From assembly GCA_965243175.1 (NCBI GenBank), contig OZ251532.1, positions 4,650,001-4,714,000 of the forward strand: a stretch of DNA of 64,000 nt, read 5' to 3'. Numbering within the stretch: position 1 is the first letter of the stretch; every line of letters starts with the position of its first letter. Positions 7,755 to 15,548 of the stretch are shown piece by piece. The DNA is from VXYL01 sp965243175. GTDB taxonomy: Bacteria > Pseudomonadota > Gammaproteobacteria > Pseudomonadales > Azotimanducaceae. Position numbers and translations under genes: made by a program. The notes under the pieces were generated by a model, which made no database searches, was not told where the DNA came from, and saw only the letters and a list, made by a program, of their open reading frames with translations.

Positions 7755-8693
7755 TCAGTCGGGCTTGCGAAGCGCCCGCAGTTCCGCCTCCAGCGCGGCG
7801 ATGCGCTCGGTCGCGGCGTCCCGTTCGGCTACGGCGGCCTCTCGTTCGGCCACGGCGGAATTCCGTTCTGCGACTGCGGCCTCTCGTTCCGCCCGCTCGC
7901 GATCCGCGCGCTTCCGCTCGTCGTTCAATGCGTAGGCGCTGGCGTAGGACTCTTCCACGCTAGGCAGAAGCTCGCCTGCCACCGGATCGTAGAGGCGCAT
8001 CTCGCCCTGCTCCCGTACGCACAGCTCGAGCCCCAGCACCTCGGTCGCCCAGCGGCCGTAGCGGTTCGGGCGCACCAGTCCGTACAAATGCAAGACGCGC
8101 CCGCGATACGTGTACCGTCGCAGCCGGTAGCCCCGCAGCCGTTCCTCGAGGCGCTTGCCGTCCGGGTCGAACAGCCAGTATTCGCTCACGCCGAGGCGCC
8201 GGTACAGGCGCTTCTTCGCCCGCACGTCGGCCTTCCAAGTGCTGTTCGACAGCGCTTCCATCACGAAGTCCGGCGTCGGGTTCTCCCACAGCTTGTACGA
8301 CAGCCGGTCCTTCCGGCGCTCCGCCCGCAGCGACACCATCAGGTCCGGACACACCACCTTGTTCCGCTGCCCCTGCCAGTAGGGCATGAGCAGGTCCGAG
8401 AACACCTCGCCGAGACTGTTTCGCCGACACCAGTCGCGCAGCGTCCAGAACGAGTCGGACGTCTGCTCGTAATGTTCCAGGTTCTGGCTCACGCTGTCGT
8501 CGACCGGGTAGCCTTCGTCGTCATAGCCGATCGGCGGGACGGGGATGTAGTCGACGCGGGGATCGGCCGGCTCCTGAGCCGGCAGGGGTTCCCGAGTTGG
8601 CGCTGGCACCGGCGCCAAGGCCGCCCACCGGCGCACGGGTACCCTCGCGCGGGGCGCGGGCGTTTGGCGATGGAGCGGAGTCGTCACGAACAT
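7755..8693 (-). CDS. Uma2-family (PD-(D/E)XK-like) protein with coiled-coil tail
   Basis: This 312-residue protein looks like the Uma2/DUF820 family of restriction-endonuclease-fold proteins. Evidence is the central region with KVVCPDLMVSL, PDFVMEALSNSTWKADVRAKKRLYRRLGVSEYWLFDPD and RLRGYRL, the family's usual P-D-x...E-x-x-S...K...Y pattern. Residues about 255-312 form a charged coiled coil built on a repeated AVAER(E/N/D) unit of seven residues. The first 60 residues are proline-rich. Uma2 proteins are abundant in some genomes but their role is unsettled. The gene converges on the LLM oxidoreductase, ending two bases after it. Start ATG at 8693. Confidence 0.75.
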   Translation of the reverse strand: MFVTTPLHRQTPAPRARVPVRRWAALAPVPAPTREPLPAQEPADPRVDYIPVPPIGYDDEGYPVDDSVSQNLEHYEQTSDSFWTLRDWCRRNSLGEVFSDLLMPYWQGQRNKVVCPDLMVSLRAERRKDRLSYKLWENPTPDFVMEALSNSTWKADVRAKKRLYRRLGVSEYWLFDPDGKRLEERLRGYRLRRYTYRGRVLHLYGLVRPNRYGRWATEVLGLELCVREQGEMRLYDPVAGELLPSVEESYASAYALNDERKRADRERAEREAAVAERNSAVAEREAAVAERDAATERIAALEAELRALRKPD

Positions 8694-8937
8694 GTCTCAA
8701 GAGTACCACCGTCGCGCACCGTCTGGTCGAAGTGCGGGCATGGTGGCTGGTTCCGTGCTGCGGTGGGGCGCGCCGGGCGGATTTCGCAAGCGGATTGCAG
8801 ACATGTCGCACAAGGCATATCACGCTGATATCGCACTCTGGCAATCGGCAGGTCGCATGGGCGTTGTGCGGCGCGTTCGCGCAAAGGTATGGTTACCGCT
8901 ACCCCACGGTAGTGGCGCGTTGTTGGAGAGGTAGAGT

Positions 8938-10020
8938 TTGAAAGGAACGCGGGCGACGAAGAGCGTTGTGCTGGGCGTTGCCGCGGCGCTCGCGTATTGC
9001 GCGTTAGGCGGCGAAGCGCCGGACGCGGCCTCCGAACCCGGCGACGACGCCGTCGAGACGGCACCGGCGGAACAGGCGGCGGAAGAGCAGGCGGCGGTGC
9101 AGCCGGGGCATCTCTTCGTCGCCGCTCGGCTGCTGCACTTCGAGCTGGTGGCGCTGCGCTACGTTCTCGGCGGGTCGAGCGCGCGGGATTCCGGCGCCAC
9201 GCCGGAGGTGGTCGCCGCCTCGACGCGGCACGTCTTCAACCAAGCCCAAGTGCTGTTCATGAAGACGAACCAGCTCGGCGAGGAAGTCGCCGGGGATCGC
9301 GCCCTGCCGCTCGAAGCGGTCAACGCCGACTGGCGGCGGACGCGGGCGCGGCCCGCGCCCACGGGACGGGACATCGTGCCGGCGGACGCGCAGCGGGTCA
9401 TCGTCGATTCCCACGATCGCGTCCGGGCGCTGTTGCGTCTGCGCAACGTCAACGTCTCGTTGCAGGATCCGCCGCCGCTCGATCTGTCCATGCGCTCGGC
9501 GGACGTGCTGGGCGAGATTTTGAGGATCAAGCGCCAGCTCAACCGGATGCTGGCCCGCGAGTTCCCCATGCGCAACGTCTACGATCTGATCCTGCAGGCC
9601 GTCAACTACGCCGGCGATCTCGGCGCCGGCTATCCGCCGTTCGCCCGCTCGCCGCAGGAAATGACGCCGCTGGACGTGTACCAGCGCCTGGTGGCGAACT
9701 TCGACCTCGTGCGCGACATCGGTTCGCAGGCGGGCGCGCAGGTGATCGACATGCGGTTCGAGAGCGAGCCGGACGAGGACGACATCACCCCCAGCGACAT
9801 CTACGACTTCGCCGCCATGCTGCACGGCGAGCTCGTCTACCTCGCCGAGCGCCAAGGCGCGGAACACACGCGCCTGCCGAGGGGCGAATACACCATGCCC
9901 CGCGACGTGCTGCCGTGGCACGTCTTCCAGCTCATCGACGTGCTGGAAACCCAGCTGCGCAACTTGCAGCCGCAGGACGCGGCGGAGGCGACGAACGGCG
10001 AGGCCGAGGAGACGGAGTAG
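8938..10020 (+). CDS. Exported protein of unknown function
   Basis: This 360-residue protein starts at TTG (8938) with GGAGAGG upstream. The N terminus has lysine/arginine followed by a hydrophobic stretch (VVLGVAAALAYCALGG), consistent with export. An acidic Ala/Glu-rich linker (about residues 30-55) leads to a mostly helical domain with blocks such as VSLQDPPPLDLSMRSADVLGEIL, DLILQAVNYAGDLG and PSDIYDFAAMLHGELVYL. The tail is acidic. I do not recognise a family. It converges on the radical SAM gene and is divergent from the Uma2 gene; the 244-base gap before it, 8694-8937, holds no gene that I can support. Confidence 0.6.
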   Translation: MKGTRATKSVVLGVAAALAYCALGGEAPDAASEPGDDAVETAPAEQAAEEQAAVQPGHLFVAARLLHFELVALRYVLGGSSARDSGATPEVVAASTRHVFNQAQVLFMKTNQLGEEVAGDRALPLEAVNADWRRTRARPAPTGRDIVPADAQRVIVDSHDRVRALLRLRNVNVSLQDPPPLDLSMRSADVLGEILRIKRQLNRMLAREFPMRNVYDLILQAVNYAGDLGAGYPPFARSPQEMTPLDVYQRLVANFDLVRDIGSQAGAQVIDMRFESEPDEDDITPSDIYDFAAMLHGELVYLAERQGAEHTRLPRGEYTMPRDVLPWHVFQLIDVLETQLRNLQPQDAAEATNGEAEETE

Positions 10021-10029
10021 AGGCGCGGT

Positions 10030-11013
10030 TCAGCCGGAGCACTGCCCGCCGCCGAGGACGCAGAAGCGCGAGCAGTGCGGATGGTTGAGGGCGACGCCGC
10101 CGAGACTCTCGGCAAGCGTTCGCCCAAGCGCGAACTCGTCTTCGTACGGAAGCAACGTGCAGCTGGCCACTTGCGGGCCGGACGCGCCCTTGCGCCGAAC
10201 CACCATGCGCGACGTGGCGCACATCACCTCGGCCGGGTCGACGCCGAGCAGTTCCCAGCACTCGGTGGTGATCTCCGGCGTGTCCGCTTGCGCATCCATC
10301 TCCGGGAACAGCACCAGCTCGGCCGGCGAATCCGCATCGACCGGAATGTCATACGTCTCGAACAGCGCCCGAAAGCCGGCGCGCATCTCCGCTTCGTCGT
10401 CGCCCCAGCGCAGCCGCCCGGCCACGCGCACCGCGAAGCCGTTGTCGCCGAGCCAGCGCAGGCCGTTCAACGTCGGCGCCCAGGAGCGGACGCCGCGCTC
10501 TTCCTCGTGCAGGTCGCGGCGGTAGTGGTCCACCGAAACGCGCATCACCAGCCGCTCGCCGTGGCGGTCTCGCAGCGCCAGCAGCGCATCGGCGCACTTC
10601 ATCATCGGCCGCATCGCGTTGGTGAGCACGAGTACGCGGCAACCGGAATCCAGACTGTCCACCAGCATCGCCGGGAACTCCGGGTTCATGAACGGCTCGC
10701 CGCCGGTGAAGCCGATCTCCTCCGTGCCGAGTTCCAGCGCCGCGATTTCGTCCAGATAGTCGCGCACGTCGGCACGGGAGAGGTAGACCAGCCGGTCGTT
10801 GCGCGGGCTGGACTCGATGTAGCAGTGCCCACAGGCGAGATTGCACAACGTGCCGGTGTTGAACCACAGCGTGCGCAGCCGCCGCAGCGCCACCGTCGCG
10901 CGCCGCTTGCCGTCCGCCGTCCACATCGGATCGGCGAACTTGGCGACCGACGCCAGCCGAAGTTCGGCCACCCCGCCTGCCACCGCGACGCCCATGCCGT
11001 TTCCCGCAGCCAT
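10030..11013 (-). CDS. Radical SAM protein with C-terminal cysteine cluster
   Basis: This 327-residue protein has the radical SAM Fe4S4 motif CNLACGHCY (C57, C61, C64), the GGEP-type motif FTGGEPFMNP, and further barrel blocks (LVLTNAMRPM, MRVSVDHYRRD). Near the C terminus are CTLLPYEDEFALGRTLAES and HCSRFCVLGGGQC, a cysteine-rich stretch like the auxiliary-cluster regions of peptide-modifying radical SAM enzymes. No short precursor-peptide gene or partner is evident beside it. The ATG at 11013 is chosen; the longer frame would need a TTG at 11046 and ATG 10995 is possible. It converges on the unknown exported-protein gene, nine bases away. The substrate is unknown. Confidence 0.82.
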   Translation of the reverse strand: MAAGNGMGVAVAGGVAELRLASVAKFADPMWTADGKRRATVALRRLRTLWFNTGTLCNLACGHCYIESSPRNDRLVYLSRADVRDYLDEIAALELGTEEIGFTGGEPFMNPEFPAMLVDSLDSGCRVLVLTNAMRPMMKCADALLALRDRHGERLVMRVSVDHYRRDLHEEERGVRSWAPTLNGLRWLGDNGFAVRVAGRLRWGDDEAEMRAGFRALFETYDIPVDADSPAELVLFPEMDAQADTPEITTECWELLGVDPAEVMCATSRMVVRRKGASGPQVASCTLLPYEDEFALGRTLAESLGGVALNHPHCSRFCVLGGGQCSG

Positions 11014-11125
11014 GCCGGAGCAACCTACTCCGTTGGCCGCCGGCAAGCAACGCCATGTCCGCAGGCCAGGCGTCGCCGCAAGCGGAATGTCGCGGCCTGT
11101 CGGCCTACGTCTCGGTGCCCTGGGT

Positions 11126-14100
11126 TTAGTCCGTCCGCGTGGTCGTGGACATGTTCGCGAGATGGCCTCGGCGGCTTTCCAGCAGGTTCATCACCGTCAA
11201 CGGGCCGTCCGCCGCGACGCGCAGCCGCCACTTGCCGTAGCCGTCGCCCAGCCGCCCGGAGATGCCCTCGCCGCCGGTCTCCAGCTCGGCGGCCGTCGCG
11301 GTGAGCGACGCGCCGGCCGGCACCATGAGCGTTGCCGCGGTGGATGCGCGTCCCGCGTCGTCGATGCCGGTGACCGTGGCGGACACCGCCTCGGCGCCGT
11401 TGTTGATCAACCGCAGCTTGCTCTGCCGCCAGATGTTCGACCCGGGATTGAAGAACGGCACCCGGTGGGATCCGTCCGCGGCGATGGGCGCCACGTCGTG
11501 CATGGCGGCGAGGAATCCGTCTGGCGCGCGGACGTAGGAGAGCACCTGCAGGTCGAGCGCGGATGTGAGCGTCAGGCGCCAGTCACCGCGCCCGGCGCCC
11601 GCCGCGCCGACCAACCCCTTGTCGGCGTTGCCTTGCTCCAAGTCCCTGCTGTTGAACTGAACCGTCCGCCTCCCGTCCAGTTGCAGTCGCAGCGGGCCGT
11701 GCTTTGCGCCCGAGTCGTCAACTGCATCGATCAGCACCTCGCCGCCGAGACCGCCCAAATTGACCACGCGGACGAACCCTTCCAACCAGCCGCCAGCTGC
11801 CGGCAGCAACGGCACGCGGTGGCGGCGCCGCCCGTCGGCCGTCTCTTCCGCGTTGTCCGGCACGGAGGAGAGGTTGGCGAGATGTCCGCCGCCGCTCTCG
11901 ACCAGACCCATCGCCAGCCACGGCCAGCCGGGCACCCGCAGCCGCCACATCCCCGCTCCGTCGCCGAGGCCGTGTTCGTCCTCCAATGCTTCGGCGCTCG
12001 CCGTCCACGCCTCTCCGTGCGGCACGTCCACCGCCTGCGGCATCTGCTCCCACTCGCCGCGGTCGTCGTAGCCGCCAACCACGACCTTCGCTCGCTCGGT
12101 GTCCCGGTTCACCAGCCGCAGGACGCTTCGGCGCGTGGCGTCGCCACCCGGGTTCAACGTCGGCAGCACCGCCTCCGCCGCCACGTCGTGCATCGGCGTC
12201 AGGAACCCGTCGACGGCGCGGACGTACGACAGCACCTCGATGTCCAAGGGTGAAGTCAGCGCGAGCCGCCATTCGCCGCTGGTCGGCACCCCGATGCCGA
12301 CGAGTCCGAGGCCCGCCTTCCCGTTCTGTAGATCCCCCGAGGTGAAGTGGACCGCGCGCCGGCCCTTCATGCGCAAGCTCACCGGCCCGAAGCGGACGCC
12401 GGCATCGTCCCATGCCTCGATGAACACCGCGCCTGCCTCGGCGCTTCGATTGATCACGCGCACGAAGCCCTCGCGCGTCGCCCCGGCGGCGGGGAGGAAC
12501 GGCACCGCCTCGCCCGTGAGCACGGCCGCGCCCCGCTCGCGCAGGGTCTCGGCGACCGCGAGCGCTTCCTCGCCCAAGGGGTTGCGTTGGGCGTCCAGCA
12601 TCAGCAGCGACGCGGCGTCCAACAGCGGCGAGATGTCCCGCAGCGCGTTGTTCCTGATGTGCAGTTCCTCGGTGGCGGACCAGTCCGGGCCGGCCAGATC
12701 GGCGACTTGGTTATCGTTCAAGTGGAGGAAGCGAGTCCTTCCTGGCAACGGTTCCAGCGAGGAAATCGAGTTGCCGCCGAGCCAGAGTTCATTGATGACG
12801 ATGAAGCGCGCCAATGCCGTCAGTGGACTGAGATCGGAGATCGAGTTGTCGGCGAAAGAGAGATATTGCAGCAGCGTCGTTACTGGAAGTGCCGGAATCT
12901 CCCGCAGCGCAGTGTTGTCCAAGGCCAAGTATCTGAGTTCTTCCATCCCCGCCAAGGGTCCGAAGTCGCCGATCGGGTTCCCATCGAGCGCCAAGACATG
13001 CAGTGGCAAGTCCGCAAGCGGCGAAATGTCGGAAACGTCGTTCCCGCTCAGCCACAGATATCTCAAATCCTGCGCACGCTCCAACCCCCGCAAGGACACG
13101 ATGCCCTTGTTCGAGAGGCCAAGGCCAGGTACACGGGCGAGCTTATCGGCGGGCACTGGCGCTTCGTAGAAGTAAGGGTGGCTTCTTCCGATAACTCCTC
13201 CGTATAGAAGGGTGTCGTTTACTAGCTGGAGAATCAGAGCCTGGCGTAGCGCAGGGTCGTCGACGATTTCTGCGTTTGACCGTTGTCCCGTTGGCAAGTC
13301 ATAGAGCACATCTACGCCTTTCGCCTTCAAGGCGGGAATGTCTGTCTCGACAGCGTTCCGGCTCAACCAAGAATTGTGTCGCAATTCCACGCGGCGTAGT
13401 TCGCCGCCGCTCAATAGTGGAGTGATCTCACTGAGCAGATTTCGTGATAGGCCGATGTACTGCAGCGACGCAAGAACAGACGGCGGGATCTCGTCGAGGC
13501 TTCGAAGCCCCGTCGCTCCAACGTCTAGATATCGAAGGGACGTGTGACTCGCCAACGAGGATAGGTCGCTCACGATGTACGCACTGACCAAAACTAGGTG
13601 CGTCAGGCTCGACAGCGCCGGGAAGGCGTTGAGATCGACATTGGTTGTCCCGCTCAAGCCAAGAGATGTCAGTGACGGGAGGCGAGACAATGTAGTGAGA
13701 TCCAAGAGCGAAAGGTCCAAACGATCGAGTCCAAGCGTTGAGAGGTGGGTCAACGCGCTCAGCGGCGACAAATCCCTCACGCGAGTTTCGCCGATACGCA
13801 AGACCCTCAGCGGAAGGGCAGCTAGCGGAGATAGGTCGACTATGTTGGTTGCAGTGAGCTGGAGGAGATACAGCGATTCAAGGGCAGCCAGCGGCGCCAA
13901 GTCGCCAACGGGGTGTCGATATAGTGCGAGCGTCCGTAGCCGGGTGAGGCCGGAAAGAGGGGATAGGTCCGCGACTCCGCCCTCGGACGAGGATAGGCGC
14001 GTAAGGTTGGTCGCGAACTCAAGGCCGTCCAAGTTGGAGACCCCGTCACAGTCAACAAGGTCCGTTAACCCCGCCATGTCACCCTGCGTGATTTCGGCGC

Positions 14101-14284
14101 CCTCGTCCTTGGCTAGTGCGTTCTCCACACACTGTCGCAGTGCGTCGTCGGGGATTTCCACCGGAGTGTCGGCGAATGCGCTGATGCTTAAGGCGAGGGC
14201 GAGGGCGAGGGCACACACGAGCGCCGGCGGAAGTCTGCCGGCGACGGCAAACAGTCCAGAGGGGCTTGCGGCTTGAGGTGCCAT
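11126..14284 (-). CDS. Secreted leucine-rich-repeat protein with duplicated C-terminal beta modules
   Basis: This 1,052-residue protein has an N-terminal signal peptide (LVCALALALALSISAFA). Residues about 60-600 are internalin-like leucine-rich repeats of 22 residues (L-x-x-L-x-L-x-x-N/T-x-I-x-D-L-S-P-L), in two blocks. The C-terminal 450 residues consist of two module types arranged A-B-A-B. A begins (R/L)EGFVRV(I/V)N and contains EVLSYVRA or QVLSYVRA with MHDVA; B contains LRL(V/I)N and ends GHLAN(L/M)S. The modules are probably beta-rich surface domains. It is the last gene of the operon that begins with the thrombospondin-repeat gene, 16 bases after the metalloprotease gene. A role in binding surfaces or host proteins is inferred. 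Confidence 0.85.
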   Translation of the reverse strand: MAPQAASPSGLFAVAGRLPPALVCALALALALSISAFADTPVEIPDDALRQCVENALAKDEGAEITQGDMAGLTDLVDCDGVSNLDGLEFATNLTRLSSSEGGVADLSPLSGLTRLRTLALYRHPVGDLAPLAALESLYLLQLTATNIVDLSPLAALPLRVLRIGETRVRDLSPLSALTHLSTLGLDRLDLSLLDLTTLSRLPSLTSLGLSGTTNVDLNAFPALSSLTHLVLVSAYIVSDLSSLASHTSLRYLDVGATGLRSLDEIPPSVLASLQYIGLSRNLLSEITPLLSGGELRRVELRHNSWLSRNAVETDIPALKAKGVDVLYDLPTGQRSNAEIVDDPALRQALILQLVNDTLLYGGVIGRSHPYFYEAPVPADKLARVPGLGLSNKGIVSLRGLERAQDLRYLWLSGNDVSDISPLADLPLHVLALDGNPIGDFGPLAGMEELRYLALDNTALREIPALPVTTLLQYLSFADNSISDLSPLTALARFIVINELWLGGNSISSLEPLPGRTRFLHLNDNQVADLAGPDWSATEELHIRNNALRDISPLLDAASLLMLDAQRNPLGEEALAVAETLRERGAAVLTGEAVPFLPAAGATREGFVRVINRSAEAGAVFIEAWDDAGVRFGPVSLRMKGRRAVHFTSGDLQNGKAGLGLVGIGVPTSGEWRLALTSPLDIEVLSYVRAVDGFLTPMHDVAAEAVLPTLNPGGDATRRSVLRLVNRDTERAKVVVGGYDDRGEWEQMPQAVDVPHGEAWTASAEALEDEHGLGDGAGMWRLRVPGWPWLAMGLVESGGGHLANLSSVPDNAEETADGRRRHRVPLLPAAGGWLEGFVRVVNLGGLGGEVLIDAVDDSGAKHGPLRLQLDGRRTVQFNSRDLEQGNADKGLVGAAGAGRGDWRLTLTSALDLQVLSYVRAPDGFLAAMHDVAPIAADGSHRVPFFNPGSNIWRQSKLRLINNGAEAVSATVTGIDDAGRASTAATLMVPAGASLTATAAELETGGEGISGRLGDGYGKWRLRVAADGPLTVMNLLESRRGHLANMSTTTRTD

Positions 14285-14300
14285 GTCTCCTGATGACGTT

Positions 14301-15548
14301 TTACGGCGCCGGACGGCGCCGCCGAATATCGCTCTTGCGATGACGATTTCGATTGATTCTCAGGACGGCGTCTGCTGGGCCGTCCAAATCTCGGACGTTG
14401 CTGAGCCTCGATACACCAAGTGGCCTTCCGGTTCCGAGACTATAGCGGTTTGGGGTGGAGTAGAAAGGGATCCGTCTGTATTCTTGTAGACCAGCGCTTA
14501 GGCAGGTCGAGGTATAGGACATGATCGTGACGCCGCAAAGAATCCGGGCGTAGTTCGTGTAAAGTGAAGTATATCCACCGTTGTAGGAGTAGCTGGGGAC
14601 TAGCCAAGCTCCTCGGTCGTGCAAGAGGCCTAGGTTGTGGCCGACCTCGTGGGCGAACACCCAAGCGTCTGCATTTCCGACTACGGACTCTCGCCCGCCA
14701 GCTAGACCGCCGTGGTTTAGGGCAACAAACGCGCTGATGAAGTCTGCGCCGAGCGTGTCCGCACGCCCATGGGCATGTTCACCCTTCAGCACATCAAGGA
14801 CCTGGGCCATGCTGACCTCCTCGACGTCCAGTCGCTCGGCTCCGATGAGATTCAGCGACACGAGGGCCCCGCTGCGCTCGAGGGCGTCGTTCGCGTAGGC
14901 GACGGCTAGGTCGATGGCCAATTTCACTTCGGATTCGCCCCCTCGCGCTGCCTCCAGCGCCGGCGTCCAGAACGCCACAATGTCCACCACCGCGGCGTCG
15001 TCGCCCGCGTAGCTCGCTGGCGCCGGTGCGCGAAGCTCGACGGATGGCGCCGGCGCCACGCCTCCACATGCGAAAGGCTCGTCCGCAGCCTGCCGCACGG
15101 CATGGACGCCGCCGCCAACGTGCGCCACTTCGTAGTTCGCCCCCCATGTCCAAATGGATCCCGCCACCGCCCGCTGATGGACCGCGAGCGTGAGGAAGCC
15201 GCCCTTGCCGCCGTCGATGTGGCCGGAAAGGGTGTAGCCATCGGGGGTCCACGCCGTCCGATCGACCGTGACGTCGAACTCCACGCGCTCGCCGACGTTG
15301 AACAGCAGCCGGCTGCGTCCGAAGTCGCCGACTTCGGCGCGGGCGCGCCGCAGTTCGTCGTGCGCGATACGCACGAAACGGCCCTCGCGCTCCCCCGCCG
15401 GCACCTGCACCGCTTGGCTGTCCGGTGCCTGCGCCGGCAAGAAGACGCCGGACGCATGCCCGAAGTCGCCACAGGCAAACGCGAGGCCGATGGCCGCCGT
15501 CGTTGGCAGCCTCCTGAGCGACGAAAGCGCTCGTTCGGCGTCAATCAT
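14301..15548 (-). CDS. Reprolysin-like (M12B) zinc metalloprotease, exported
   Basis: This 415-residue protein carries the metzincin zinc-binding motif HEVGHNLGLLHD (about residues 297-308, HExxHxxGxxHD) and a following Met-turn (GVTIMSYTSTC). These define a reprolysin/ADAM-type catalytic domain. An N-terminal hydrophobic segment (TTAAIGLAFACG) indicates export; the region between is a pro-domain-like part. The ATG at 15548 overlaps the stop of the thrombospondin-repeat gene (15541-15543), so the two are translationally coupled. Longer frames upstream of 15548 lie inside that gene. The pairing with thrombospondin repeats in the adjacent gene mirrors the ADAMTS domain set of animals. Confidence 0.88.
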   Translation of the reverse strand: MIDAERALSSLRRLPTTAAIGLAFACGDFGHASGVFLPAQAPDSQAVQVPAGEREGRFVRIAHDELRRARAEVGDFGRSRLLFNVGERVEFDVTVDRTAWTPDGYTLSGHIDGGKGGFLTLAVHQRAVAGSIWTWGANYEVAHVGGGVHAVRQAADEPFACGGVAPAPSVELRAPAPASYAGDDAAVVDIVAFWTPALEAARGGESEVKLAIDLAVAYANDALERSGALVSLNLIGAERLDVEEVSMAQVLDVLKGEHAHGRADTLGADFISAFVALNHGGLAGGRESVVGNADAWVFAHEVGHNLGLLHDRGAWLVPSYSYNGGYTSLYTNYARILCGVTIMSYTSTCLSAGLQEYRRIPFYSTPNRYSLGTGRPLGVSRLSNVRDLDGPADAVLRINRNRHRKSDIRRRRPAP

